Source of the DNA: an uncultured Acidimicrobiales bacterium
GTDB lineage: Bacteria; Actinomycetota; Acidimicrobiia; Acidimicrobiales; SZUA-35
DNA: 64,000 nucleotides
Assembly (NCBI GenBank): GCA_938021675.1
Contig: CALIFY010000005.1
Location: 1-64,000, forward strand
Direction: 5' to 3'
Numbering within the stretch: position 1 is the stretch's first letter; every line of letters starts with the position of its first letter. This document shows, piece after piece, positions 34,064 through 45,000 of this stretch. The translations under genes were made by a program, and so were the position numbers. Under the pieces are notes generated by a model. It was not told where the DNA came from. It did not search any database and was given only the letters and a program-made list of their open reading frames with translations.

Positions 34064-37000
34064 CGGTTCTCGCCGTTGGGTTGATCGGTGATCGAAGGTT
34101 CATCATCCCGGAGTAGATCGGCTAACGCAGCCACCGTCGGCCCCTCGTACACCACGGTGAGCGGGAGCGCACGTTCCAACCTTTTTCGAAGCTGATGGAC
34201 CACCTGAATGCCGACGAGGGAACTGCCACCTAGTTCGAAGAAGTTGTCGTTGACACCGATCTGGTCGACTCCGAGCAACTCCTCCCACACGGTGGCGATT
34301 CGCCGTTCGAGGTCATCGCGAGGCGGCACTACGGCGTTGCTCAGGGCAGGGCGAGGATGTCGTTCAATCGCCACGCTGACCTGGGTTGGGTCTGCCCAAC
34401 GGGCCGACCGTCGGGTGATATCGGACGTCGAGACGATGATCTGCCCGGCATGGGGAGTGGTCAGGATTCGCTCGAAGGTGGCGGCACCCTCGGCTGGCAG
34501 CAGGGCGAACTCTTGAATTTCGGCTCCGACGCCGGCGCTGAGATCCTCGTAGTCGGGGAACCGCCACGCCTCCCAATCGACCGAGATCCAATTGTCGCCC
34601 TCCTGCTGGCGCTGGCAGGCGAAGCTGTCCATGAAGGCGTTGGCTGCGGCGTAACTACCGAACCCGATGCCGCCGATGACGGCCGCAACCGACGAACACA
34701 GCAGCACGAAATCGGGGCGCTCATCGACCAGGGCCCGATGAAGGTTGATCACCCCAGCCACCTTTGGCCCGAAGTGAGCGGCGATCTGTTCCGCCTCGAT
34801 GTCATCCAGACTGCAGTGGGCTTGTCGGCCCACGGTTCCGGCAGCATGGACGACCCCATCGATAGGGCCAAGCCTGGCTCGAGTGAAACGGACCGCTTCG
34901 GACAGGTCGTCTTCATCAGCCACGTCCGCCTTGATGACCAGCACCTCGGCTCCCAGCCGTTCAAGCTCGGCAACAAAGGTCCCCCTGGACTGGTGATCGT
35001 CATCACCGTTGGTTCCAGCTTCGTCGACCAGGGAGCGGCGACCGACGAGGGCCAGCTTGGCTGCTCCCTGTTCCACCAGACGACGAGCAAGGCAACGACC
35101 GATGTTTCCAAGGCCGCCGGTGATCAGGTACACCCCGCCGGGTCGGAACGGAGGTGGCGTGGCAGCAGTCGAAACCGACTCAAAGCGGGGCGACCAGCGA
35201 TAGTTCCCCCGGTGGGCAATCACCGGCCCGTCGTCATGGCCCAGCTCGGCCAACAACCGGTCGGCGGCGCGGTCCGGGTCGGCCACCAGTTGACCGCCGA
35301 GGTCGACCTGACGACATCGCATGCCCGGGAACTCCTGGGGCGCAACCCGAAGGACCCCTTGCACCGTCGCCCCCCAGGGATCTACGTCTTCAGATCCGGT
35401 GACGGTCACGGCGTCACTCGTCACGAGGTCCCAACGTTGGAGGGCCGGGTCGGCCGTGCCGCCACAGGCCTGTATCAGATGAACGATCGGAGCGAATGAA
35501 CCGGCGACGGTAGCCGCTGGGGAGGGCGGGACCTCGGAGTCCAGTGGCCACAAGGCGACCACGCGACTGGGCGGATTGGTGCCGATCCAGTTCAGCAGCC
35601 GCTGGTACTGGGATGGGTCGGCCGGATCCAACGTTACCGACCGGGCATCCTCATCGGCGACCCACCCCTGCCCCTTGTGGACCGACACGACGGAGGCTCC
35701 CGCCGCCGTCAACCGTCGACTGAGCGCAGCCCCAACGCCGGCCCCATCTTCGAGTACCAACCAATGATCGGTATCAACGTCGAAATCGGAACTCAACACC
35801 GGTCCTTGCGACCAGGACGGAACCGAGAGCCAACGGGTTGGGTCCAGCCGTTGGTCGCCCGATGACGCCGGTTGGTGACCTTCGGGCGGTGGGTCCAACC
35901 AATACCGGGTTTGCTCGAACGGGTACGGCGGGAGCGTGACCTTTTTCCGGGGTCGACCGTGATGGATTTCGGTCCAGTCGAGCTCGACGCCAGCGGTCCA
36001 CATGTGAGCCAAGGCATCGAGGAACATGGCGTCATCGGACCCCACGTCGATCCGACCGGGTGTGGTGGCGACCACCACCCGCCGCTCCGCCTCCCGGGCA
36101 GCCGGGTGTTGGAGCGCCGCGCTGACCAGAGAATTCCCCGGTCCCAGCTCCGCCATGATCAGGTCTGGGGTTTGCCACAACGTTTCCAGCCCGTCGCCGA
36201 GGCGAACGGTTCGACGCAAATGCTCGCTCCAGTATGAGCGACTGGTGGCCTGCTCGTCGGTGATCCAATGACCGGTCACGTTTGACACGAACGGCTGGCG
36301 AGGAGCCGTCAGCTCAACCTCGTCGATGAGCTGACGGTACGGGTCGAGAATCCCATCGACCAGGGATGAATGGAACCCCCAGCGGTTCGACACCCGACGG
36401 AACGCCACCGCCTGAGCTTCGAGATCGTTTGCCACGGTATTGATCGGCATCGATCGACCCGAAAGTACGACAGCGTGGGGACCGAGCACTACCGCTATCG
36501 ACACGTCGTCGTCGACGTAACGCGCCGCCTCTTGTTCCGACAGAGGAACGGCCAACATAGAACCCGTTGGTGCATCGGCCATCAGCCGTGCTCGTTCTAA
36601 CGTGAGCCGCAGCCCATCGGAAAGGGAGAAGACACCGCTGAGGCAGGCCGCCACGTGTTCTCCGAGGCTGCTTCCGATCAGCACGTCGGGCCTGATTCCC
36701 ACGGTCTCTAGTAGCTGGGCCATGGCGTACTGGTGAGCAAAGGTGACGACGTAGCCATGGACGATGTCGTCCACCAGATGATCCCCGCCCGGATCGGCGA
36801 ACAACCGATGAAGGCTCGGCCCGGCACGGTCGGGACCGGTCGGAGCATCATCGTCGAACAGGGAGCCGAGTAGGCCGCCCGGCAGGTCGGCGCCCAGGAT
36901 GGAATCACACTCGTCGAGCGCGTCGGCGTATGCCTTGTGGAAGTGATAGAGGGTCCGCCCCAGGTTTGGATATTGCTCACCGAACCCGGTCAACAGAAAG

Positions 37001-38637
37001 CCGATCCTCGGCGCCAATGAACCGGTGTTGCCAACCCGAAGCCGCCCGACGTCGTCGTCGGCCAACACGTTGGCCGCATCGGTGACGGTGGAGGCCACCA
37101 TCGCCGCTCGATGGCGGTGAGCTCGGCGCCCGACCTGAGACGTCCAGGCCACGTCGGCCAGGGATTGGTCTCCGGACGTCCCAAGATGATCACGGATTCG
37201 TTCGGTCATAGCCTCGAGGGAGATCGCCGATGCTGCCGACCACACGAGTAGTTGCCGGCCATCATCAACTGAATCGGGTCCCGCCGACCCGGTGACCCCG
37301 TTGGCTGACGTTGGTGCCGGCGGTTCTTCCAGCACAACGTGAGCATTGGTGCCGCCCAGTCCGAACGAACTAATGGCCGCCCGGCGAGGGCCCCGATCTT
37401 GGGGCCAATCGATGAGTGAGGTATTCACGAAGAACGGGCCGTCGTCAAGCGGCGCTTTCGGCGTCGGGGTGTCGTAGTGCAGGGTCGGCGGGATCTGGCC
37501 GTGCTCCACGCACAGGGCAGCCTTGATCAGACCGGCGACACCGGACGCCGCGTCGAGGTGTCCGATATTGGTCTTTACCGAGCCGAGGGCGGTGCTCCGC
37601 GGTGCGGCGCCGTCGACGCGGTAGGCGTCCATAAGCGCATTGAGTTCAATGGGGTCGCCAAGGGCGGTCCCCGTCCCATGCCCTTCGACGTATCCGACGG
37701 TACAGGGATCGATCCCACCGGCGGCCAACGAGGTCGTGATGACCATCGCCTGGCCCTCCCGGCTCGGTGCGGTGAACCCCATTCGGCCTGAACCGTCGTT
37801 GTTGACGGCGAAGCCTTTCACCACCGCATGGACCCTGTCTCCGTCGGCCAACGCGTCTTCCAGCCGCTTGAGTACGACCAGTCCGGCCCCGCTTCCGCCG
37901 ACGGTGCCCGTTGCCGAGGCGTCATAGGCTCGACACAACCCGTCGCGAGCGAAGAGTCCATCGTCTTGGTGGAAGTAGCCGAAACGGTTTGCCACATCTA
38001 TGGCCACCCCTCCGGCCAGGGCCACATCGCATTGAAATGAGAGAAGGTCTTGGCAGGCATAGACCACCGATACCAGCGATGTCGAGCAGGCGGTCTGTAC
38101 CGTAACGCTTGGCCCTTCGGCCCCGAGTTTGTATGAGATGCGAGAGGCCAGGAAGTCGTTGATGTTGGCGATCTCTACCTGTTTCGATCCGAGCTGGGCC
38201 AGAGCGTCGCGGTTTGGGAGCACATGGTTGACCAGGTAGCCGGGTGCTCCGCCGCCGGCGTACACGCCGATGAGCGCGTTCGTTCTGGTTGGATCGATGG
38301 CCGCCGAGTCGAGGGCGTGGACCGCACATTGGAGGAGAATCCGATGCTGGGGGTCCATCACCGCCGCCTCCCGCGGAGAGAAACCGAAGTAGGCGGCGTC
38401 GAAGTGCTCGATGTCTTCGAGCCCAGCGGCGACCGGCACGAAGTTCTTGGCCGTCCGAAGCGCCTCAGGGACCCCTCCCTCCTGCAATTCCTCGTCGGAG
38501 AACTTCCGCATCGCGTGTCGCCCCTGGCAAAGATTGGCCCAGAACGTGTCGACGTCAGGGGCTTGAGGGAACCGCCCGCTCATCCCGATGATGGCGACAT
38601 CGAGCGAGTCGGGTTCGTTGTGGGAGGTACCGCTCAC
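34060..38637 (-). CDS. Type I polyketide synthase, KS-AT-KR-ACP with atypical AT
   Basis: Monomodular PKS of 1525 aa. KS has Cys184 (TACSTSLVS), His320 (EGHGTGT) and NIGHL. The AT departs from the norm: the entry motif is TGFGEQYPNLG rather than xGQGxQ, the nucleophile motif is GSSLGEH (Ser657; usual GHSxGE) and the specificity tetrad is WGFH (753-756) instead of HAFH or YASH. This suggests an unusual extender, possibly the amino-, hydroxy- or methoxymalonyl unit implied by other genes in the cluster; this is an inference. KR (TGGLGNIGRCLARRL; Tyr in YAAANAFMDSF) and ACP (LGGSSLVGIQV) look active. No DH or ER. Four-nt overlaps join it to both neighbours. Confidence 0.93.
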   Translation of the reverse strand: MSGTSHNEPDSLDVAIIGMSGRFPQAPDVDTFWANLCQGRHAMRKFSDEELQEGGVPEALRTAKNFVPVAAGLEDIEHFDAAYFGFSPREAAVMDPQHRILLQCAVHALDSAAIDPTRTNALIGVYAGGGAPGYLVNHVLPNRDALAQLGSKQVEIANINDFLASRISYKLGAEGPSVTVQTACSTSLVSVVYACQDLLSFQCDVALAGGVAIDVANRFGYFHQDDGLFARDGLCRAYDASATGTVGGSGAGLVVLKRLEDALADGDRVHAVVKGFAVNNDGSGRMGFTAPSREGQAMVITTSLAAGGIDPCTVGYVEGHGTGTALGDPIELNALMDAYRVDGAAPRSTALGSVKTNIGHLDAASGVAGLIKAALCVEHGQIPPTLHYDTPTPKAPLDDGPFFVNTSLIDWPQDRGPRRAAISSFGLGGTNAHVVLEEPPAPTSANGVTGSAGPDSVDDGRQLLVWSAASAISLEAMTERIRDHLGTSGDQSLADVAWTSQVGRRAHRHRAAMVASTVTDAANVLADDDVGRLRVGNTGSLAPRIGFLLTGFGEQYPNLGRTLYHFHKAYADALDECDSILGADLPGGLLGSLFDDDAPTGPDRAGPSLHRLFADPGGDHLVDDIVHGYVVTFAHQYAMAQLLETVGIRPDVLIGSSLGEHVAACLSGVFSLSDGLRLTLERARLMADAPTGSMLAVPLSEQEAARYVDDDVSIAVVLGPHAVVLSGRSMPINTVANDLEAQAVAFRRVSNRWGFHSSLVDGILDPYRQLIDEVELTAPRQPFVSNVTGHWITDEQATSRSYWSEHLRRTVRLGDGLETLWQTPDLIMAELGPGNSLVSAALQHPAAREAERRVVVATTPGRIDVGSDDAMFLDALAHMWTAGVELDWTEIHHGRPRKKVTLPPYPFEQTRYWLDPPPEGHQPASSGDQRLDPTRWLSVPSWSQGPVLSSDFDVDTDHWLVLEDGAGVGAALSRRLTAAGASVVSVHKGQGWVADEDARSVTLDPADPSQYQRLLNWIGTNPPSRVVALWPLDSEVPPSPAATVAGSFAPIVHLIQACGGTADPALQRWDLVTSDAVTVTGSEDVDPWGATVQGVLRVAPQEFPGMRCRQVDLGGQLVADPDRAADRLLAELGHDDGPVIAHRGNYRWSPRFESVSTAATPPPFRPGGVYLITGGLGNIGRCLARRLVEQGAAKLALVGRRSLVDEAGTNGDDDHQSRGTFVAELERLGAEVLVIKADVADEDDLSEAVRFTRARLGPIDGVVHAAGTVGRQAHCSLDDIEAEQIAAHFGPKVAGVINLHRALVDERPDFVLLCSSVAAVIGGIGFGSYAAANAFMDSFACQRQQEGDNWISVDWEAWRFPDYEDLSAGVGAEIQEFALLPAEGAATFERILTTPHAGQIIVSTSDITRRSARWADPTQVSVAIERHPRPALSNAVVPPRDDLERRIATVWEELLGVDQIGVNDNFFELGGSSLVGIQVVHQLRKRLERALPLTVVYEGPTVAALADLLRDDEPSITDQPNGENR

Positions 38638-41600
38638 CCGTCCCGCCTCCGGTTGCGATTTCGACTCCGATTCAAATTTCGACCCTGACTCGGGTTCTGG
38701 CTCGCGGCCCGAGCCCGCCTGGCTCGACGTCGCTCATTCTGGCGCCGACCCCGGTCTACACCTTGTTCGGTCGAACGAGGCTCAAGTACGCCCCCTAAGT
38801 GCATGGCCTGACTCCGTATGGTCGTGTATGTGAACAGATCGACCAGATCGATGTCGATCGCAAGCTCGGCCTCTAGCGCCGCGTGCAAGCGCAACACCAG
38901 GATCGAGTGGCCGCCAACGTCGAAGAAATTGTCGTCAGCTCCGACCTCGGGCCGATCGAGGCAGGTCGTCCACACCGACAGGATCTGGCGTTCGATCGAG
39001 CCAACAGCCGTCGCGTGACGTTGGGGTGTCGCCACCGGCCCGAGTTCGTCGAGGGCGCGCAGGTCGACCTTACCGTGAGCGGTCCGGGGCAGTTCGGCCA
39101 CCACGACGACAATGGTCGGAACCATCACCGCCGGGAGCCGCTGCCGCAGCCCTGTTCGGAGTTGGCCCTCCAACTCGATGTCGTCAACCGTTCCGGCGAC
39201 GACGAGGGCCAGTTCATCGACCCCCCTCTTCGCCCGGACCCGGGCCCTGGCTTCGTCGACAAGGCCGGTGTCCAACGCCGCTCGTTCGATCTCGGCCAGC
39301 TCGACCCGCACGCCGCGGACCTTTACCTGACCGTCGTCACGGCCAAGAAAGTGCAGCGAACCACCGTCGCAGAGTTGGGCCCGGTCGCCGGTTCGGTACA
39401 TTCGAGCTCCGCCCGACCGGAACGGGTCGGGCACGAAGCTTCCCGCCGTCAACTCCGGCCTACCGATATACCCCCGGGCGACGTTGGCCCCACCGATGTA
39501 CAGCTCACCGACTACGCCGATGGGTGTCGGGCGGAGATATCGGTCGAGGACGTAGGCGTTCGTGCCGGGCAAAGCCATTCCAATCGGCGCCACAGGACCC
39601 CGACCGCAACACGGCGAGCATGAGCCACCGACATGCTGGCTGGTCACACCGACGGTGGTCTCGGTCGGGCCATAATGATTGTGTACGGCCGGTCCGTCTG
39701 GGCGGTCGGCCAACCGGTCCAACCACTCCCGGTCGGAACCTTCCCCTCCAACTATCAACGCCGTCTGGGGCAACGGGATCCCGTCGCCGTCGGGACCGAG
39801 CAAGGCCTGAAGATGGGAAGGAGCGATCTTGAGGTAGTCGTATGGCGACTGTTGATAGCGTTCTCGAAACGATCGGGCATTCAGAGCGTCTGACCGATCC
39901 AAAAGGTCGAGCCGGCCACCGGTTGTAAGAGCGCCGAACAGCATCGTGACCGACGAGTCGACATGGGCCGGTTGGGCCATGACGAAGCTGGCATCAGCGG
40001 CGAATCCGATCCGTTCGGCATAGCCATCGAGGTAGGCCAACACGTTGCGGTGCTCGACTACCACTCCCTTCGGGCGCCCGCTCGAACCAGAGGTGAACAA
40101 GACGTAGGCCGCCTGGTCGTATCCGATCTCCAGATCAAGGTTGTCAGCTTCGGGGGCGTCCGGGCCCGGCGTTCTAGCATCGATCGAGATGACATCGATG
40201 CCAGCCGACGTCGAAGGTGCCAACTCCTCCCCTGGTCTGGTCAGCACCATCGATACATCGGCGTCGTCGATCATCGAACGATGTCTGCTGGCCGGCGCGT
40301 CGAGGTCGAACGGCATGTACGCGCCCCCGGCTTTGAGCACCGCCAATATCGAGATCACCAACTCCGGCGAAGACGGAAGTAACAGTCCCACCCGGTCTTC
40401 CCGACGAAGGCCAACGGTGAGCAACGTCCGTGCTAGAGCATTCGCCGACCGGTTCACGTCGCCGTAGGTCAACCGGATCTGACCGAAGACCACCGCCGTC
40501 GCGTCGGGTGTCTCAGCCGCTATCGCCTCAAATCGGTGGTGAAGGCCCCGTGGTACGGCAGCGGGACGGTCATGGCTGGACGTCGCGTACGTCTCGCTCC
40601 CACCATCGAGCGTTCGATCTGGGCCCATCGCAACATCGGCGTCCGGTGCCGCCCCGCGCTGGTCGGCTATAAGTCGCCGTTCGTCGTCGACAAGAACGCC
40701 GTGGGCCCGAACCGGCGCCCTCGGGTTGGCGGTCACCGCCCGAGCTAGCTCCAAGAAGTGGGCAACCATTCGATCCATCGTCGACGGCTGGAAGGCGTCC
40801 AGGCTGACTTCCAGTTCGCCATGCAGATGGTCACCGTGGTCCACGAGGTGAAGGGTCAAGTCTCGCTTGGCCGTCCCGTTGTGGTGTGGTTCATAGGTGG
40901 CGACTACATCATCGTCGAGCCGGAACGGCTCGGGCGCAGCCCGATAGGAGAACAAGACTTGAGGAAAGCCTCGGCTAGACCCCGGTTCAAGGTCTTCGAC
41001 TACCTCGGCCAGTCGCTCGATCGGCAACCCTTGATGGTCGAGTGCATCGACCACCCGTTCTTTGGACTCATCGAGAATCTCGGCGAACGGCTTACTAGGG
41101 TCGACGGCCAACCGAAGCGGCAACGTGTCGACAAAAAAGCCGACGGAATCGCCGACGTCGGGGTGGTGCCGCCCCTCGACCGGGGTAGCGACCAGGAGGT
41201 CCGCCGCTCCGCTGTATCGCTCAAGAAGTATCGAGAACACAGCCAGGGTCGTCATGAACATGGTGGCGTTGGCCGCTCGGCTGAGCGCATCGAGACCGGC
41301 CCGCAGCTCACCGTCGACCTGGAACTGTACGACATCACCCCGGAACGATGGTTGGCGGGGCCGTTGGCGGTCGGTCGGCAGCTCGATGGTTGCCGGTGCA
41401 CCGGCCAACTGGTTCGACCACCACGCCAACAACGAGTCCAGTTCGCCGTCGTCTCGGCGCTGTCGCTCCCATCGGGCCCAATCGGCGAAGCTCGGTCGCC
41501 GCCGTTGATCCAACCGGTGGCCGCGATAGTGGGCGACGAGGTCGCCGATTAACACATCCCAGCTGCGGGCGTCGACCACGATGTGATGGGCGTTACAGAT

Positions 41601-42098
41601 AAGAAGGTGCTCATCGTCGGCGACGACAATGATCGACAACCGGACCAGTCGACCGCTCGCCAAGTCGAACGGCTCGGCAAGGGTTTCTGCCACCAGAGCG
41701 GTCGCCTCGGCATCGGCGTGAGAACCGGCCCGGCCGCGGAGGTCATGGACGACCGGCTCGATCGGCTTGGCCGCACCGACCCGCTGAGTAGGGAGGCCGC
41801 CCACGCTCTCGAAGACCGTTGCCAGCGCGGGGTGACGCTCCCCAACGACCGTTATGGCTTCCAGCAACCGATCCCGATTCAGCGGCCCCCGGAGCCGGAG
41901 CACAGCCGGCATGTTATAGGCAGCCGACCCCGGCGCCAGCTGGTCGAACAGCCACAGCCGCTGCTGGGAAAGCGTGAGCGGGGCCGGTTCGGTGTCGTTC
42001 CCCTGGGGTATCGCCGGGACCGTCGATGCTTGCAGCCCTCGTTCGGTCAGCTTGCGTTGGAGCAGTAACCGTCGCCGTTCCTGGGATCCGGCCGTCAT
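38634..42098 (-). CDS. NRPS module C-A-PCP, predicted aspartate
   Basis: Monomodular NRPS of 1154 aa. Condensation domain at about 35-460 with LSQQRLWLFDQ and HHIVVDARS (catalytic His near 171). Adenylation domain at about 500-1000 with LFTSGSSGRPKGVVVEH, YGPTETT and VKVRGVRVELAEIE. Carrier domain with DVGGHSILVLR near 1064. Reading the Stachelhaus positions by alignment to PheA gives D-S-T-K-I-G-H-V-G-K, nearest to the published aspartate code DLTKVGHIGK, so Asp or a close analogue is predicted. No epimerase. The C-terminus is a long Arg/Asn-rich tail (RRQNERRRARRARAA). It accepts from the beta-alanine module and passes to the first downstream KS. Confidence 0.93.
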   Translation of the reverse strand: MTAGSQERRRLLLQRKLTERGLQASTVPAIPQGNDTEPAPLTLSQQRLWLFDQLAPGSAAYNMPAVLRLRGPLNRDRLLEAITVVGERHPALATVFESVGGLPTQRVGAAKPIEPVVHDLRGRAGSHADAEATALVAETLAEPFDLASGRLVRLSIIVVADDEHLLICNAHHIVVDARSWDVLIGDLVAHYRGHRLDQRRRPSFADWARWERQRRDDGELDSLLAWWSNQLAGAPATIELPTDRQRPRQPSFRGDVVQFQVDGELRAGLDALSRAANATMFMTTLAVFSILLERYSGAADLLVATPVEGRHHPDVGDSVGFFVDTLPLRLAVDPSKPFAEILDESKERVVDALDHQGLPIERLAEVVEDLEPGSSRGFPQVLFSYRAAPEPFRLDDDVVATYEPHHNGTAKRDLTLHLVDHGDHLHGELEVSLDAFQPSTMDRMVAHFLELARAVTANPRAPVRAHGVLVDDERRLIADQRGAAPDADVAMGPDRTLDGGSETYATSSHDRPAAVPRGLHHRFEAIAAETPDATAVVFGQIRLTYGDVNRSANALARTLLTVGLRREDRVGLLLPSSPELVISILAVLKAGGAYMPFDLDAPASRHRSMIDDADVSMVLTRPGEELAPSTSAGIDVISIDARTPGPDAPEADNLDLEIGYDQAAYVLFTSGSSGRPKGVVVEHRNVLAYLDGYAERIGFAADASFVMAQPAHVDSSVTMLFGALTTGGRLDLLDRSDALNARSFRERYQQSPYDYLKIAPSHLQALLGPDGDGIPLPQTALIVGGEGSDREWLDRLADRPDGPAVHNHYGPTETTVGVTSQHVGGSCSPCCGRGPVAPIGMALPGTNAYVLDRYLRPTPIGVVGELYIGGANVARGYIGRPELTAGSFVPDPFRSGGARMYRTGDRAQLCDGGSLHFLGRDDGQVKVRGVRVELAEIERAALDTGLVDEARARVRAKRGVDELALVVAGTVDDIELEGQLRTGLRQRLPAVMVPTIVVVVAELPRTAHGKVDLRALDELGPVATPQRHATAVGSIERQILSVWTTCLDRPEVGADDNFFDVGGHSILVLRLHAALEAELAIDIDLVDLFTYTTIRSQAMHLGGVLEPRSTEQGVDRGRRQNERRRARRARAASQNPSQGRNLNRSRNRNRRRDG

Positions 42099-45000
42099 CG
42101 CTGCCCCATACCCAGCCGCTCGTCTGCTGAGGCCGGGCTGTCCAGCTCGGCCTCGACCTCGTCATCGCTGAGAGCGGTTACCTCGATGAACAGTTCGGCC
42201 CGTTCCCACAACTCGTCGACACGGTTGGCGGCGGCCTCCAAGCGATCGGAGATTCCGGCCACCGTCGGATCCATAAACAACTCTTTCAACGGAAGTTCGA
42301 CACCGAGGATCTCCCGGAGTTGCGTCACCAGACCGGCGGCCAACAGCGAATGTCCCCCGACGACAAAGAAGTCGTCGTGAATGCCGACCTGTTCCAAGTC
42401 GAGCGCTGAGCGCCACAGCTCGGCAACCGCTGTGTCGACCGCCGAGCGGGGTTGGCCGTCCACGGTTTGTCCCGCCTCGACCGTCCCGAGTGTCGGCAAA
42501 GACCGGCGGTCCAGTTTCCCGCTCGGAGTACGAGGAAGCTGTTCGAGAAAAACGTACGCGCTGGGCACCATGAAGTCGGGCAGCAGGTTGGCGGTGTGGG
42601 CTCGGAGGTCCTCGGATCGAACGACATCATCGACTCCCATCCCGTCTTCGGCGATCACACCGTATGCCACCAGCCGGTCAGGTCCGGCGTGCACGGCCAC
42701 ATCGGCCAGCCCAGGGTGGGTACGGAGTGCGTTCTCGACCTCGCCGAGTTCCACCCTGAACCCCCGTACCTTTACCTGATGGTCGGATCGCCCGGCGTAC
42801 TGGAGCTGGCCTTGTTCGTCGAAGCGAGCCAAATCGCCGGTGCGGTACAGGCGGCCGCCGGGGTTGCTATAGGGGTCGGGAACGAACCGCTCAGCGGTAA
42901 GACCCGGACGGTCGCCGTAGCCACGAGCCAGTCCGACTCCGCCGACGTAGAGCTCACCGGTAACCCCGGGCCCCACCAGTTGCATACGATCATCGAGTAC
43001 GAGACAGACGGTGTTGTCGATCGGACGACCGAGCGGCAGATCGCTCCGTTCGACCTCGGCCGTCGTTATCTCGGCCACCGTTACGTCGGCAGATAGCTCG
43101 GACGATCCGTATAGGTTGAGGAGCCGACAGCCGGGACGGGCCCGGAGGAATCGGGCGGCAACCTCGGAGCGAAGCGCTTCACCGCTAGTGACGCACACCC
43201 TGAGCTGATGCAGCGATGCGACTTCATCGGGCGCATTGTCGAGCATGGCTTGGAGCAGAGACGGGACGACGACGATGCGTGACACCTCGTGTTGGGCCAA
43301 GGCGTCGACGAACCGTCTGGGGTCCGAGACGACGTCATCGTCGAACACCACCAAGGGAACGCCGCAGCACAGAGGACCGAAGATCTCCCAGAACGAATCG
43401 AGGAAGCTGAGCGACGTTTTCTGGCACGCCACCTCGCCGTCGTTGAACGGGTATGCCTGCCACATCCAGGCCAGGCGGTTCACCATTCCTCCGTGGAGCC
43501 CGACCACGCCCTTAGGCTCCCCGGTAGAACCGGACGTATAGATCACATACGCGGCGTCATCGGCGTCGACGGTCACCCCGATCGGGGTTGACGGCACCCG
43601 CTCGGCTTCGTCGAGCAGCTGGGCCAGCTCGACACAGATCGACCCATCACCGCCAACACCGCTCCCATCGGGTTGACTTCGGCCGGGAGGAGCCCCGTCA
43701 GGTCCGGTGACGACGATGGCCGGTCGAGCATCGTCGATGATGAAGGTTTGGCGAACCGTTGGATAACCCGGATCGATCGGGACGTAGGCCGCACCGGCGC
43801 GGAGCACGGCGATGACCAGAGCCACGACCTGAGGCGACCGGCGGACGTTGAGACCCACAAGGGAACCGGGACGTACGCCGCGGTCGATGAGTACCACCGC
43901 CAGCTTCGTTGCCAACTCATCCAGCTGGGCGAACGACAACGTCTCGCCGTCGGTTCCCATCACGGCGCTCCGGTCGGGGTACTCGGCTGCTACCCGGGTT
44001 AACCGGTCGGTCAAGGATTCATCGCTCAACGGGCGCTCGCCACCCCGGGACCAGCTATCCAACAGCGTTGTCCGCTGATCGTCAGACATCGTCGGCAGGT
44101 CCGACAGGGACCGGTTAGGTTCGGCGGCCACCGCCTCGAGTACTAGCCGATATCTGTCAGCCAATCGCTCGATCGTGGTTCGATCGTACAGGTCGGTCGA
44201 GTATTCGATCTTACCGATGGCCCCGTCTTCGGTTTCCCGGAGCATCAGCATCAGGTCGAAGATCGAACTCTTCGACGCTGGGCTCGTCAGCTCGATGTCA
44301 AGGTCGCCGAGGGTCAAGTCCGGCAGCGGGGCGTTCTGCAACACGAGGGCCACCTGAAACACCGGATTGTGGCTCAGGTCCCGGTCGGGTTTTATCGTTT
44401 CCACCAGCAGCTCGAAAGGGAGATCCTGATTGGCGTACGCCCCCAACGTTGTCGCTTTCACATCGGCGAGCAGCCGGTCGAATGACGCTGTTTCGCCGAT
44501 CTGGACCCGCAGCGGAACCATGTTCACGAAGGTGCCGATCAATGGCTCGATCTCTGCCGTGGTCCGGCCGGCAATCGGTGAGCCAATCACCACGTCGTCA
44601 ACGGCGGTGGACTGGGCCAGCACGGTGCCAAAGGCGGCCAGCATGGTCATGAACAAGGTGCAGCCATTGTCGGCGCTGATCCTGTGGAGCCCGGCCAGCA
44701 GTTGGCGGTCGAGGTCGAACCCGATGGAGTCACCGACGAAGGTCTGGACCGTTGGCCGCTCCCGGTCGGTTGGCAGCGTGGTTAGTGGAGGGGCACCCTC
44801 TAACGCCTCCCGCCAGTGGGAGCGGAGTTGGTTCAGCCGGTCGCCACTAAGACGTTCACTCTGCCAGGCGGCGAAGTCGGCGTACTGCACATCGAGCGGT
44901 TGCAGGGGCGATGTCCGGCCCCGTGCGAACGCACGATAGAGCTGAGCCAGTTCGGTGATAAACACCCCGACAGACCAGGCATCGGACACGATGTGGTGCA

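Noticed and set aside
40758-41552. Plus-strand open frames of 264 codons and longer within the megasynthase genes (also 31424-32512, 34357-35499, 48197-49489)
   Set aside because: All are antisense shadows of well-supported NRPS/PKS domains and show no independent motifs.
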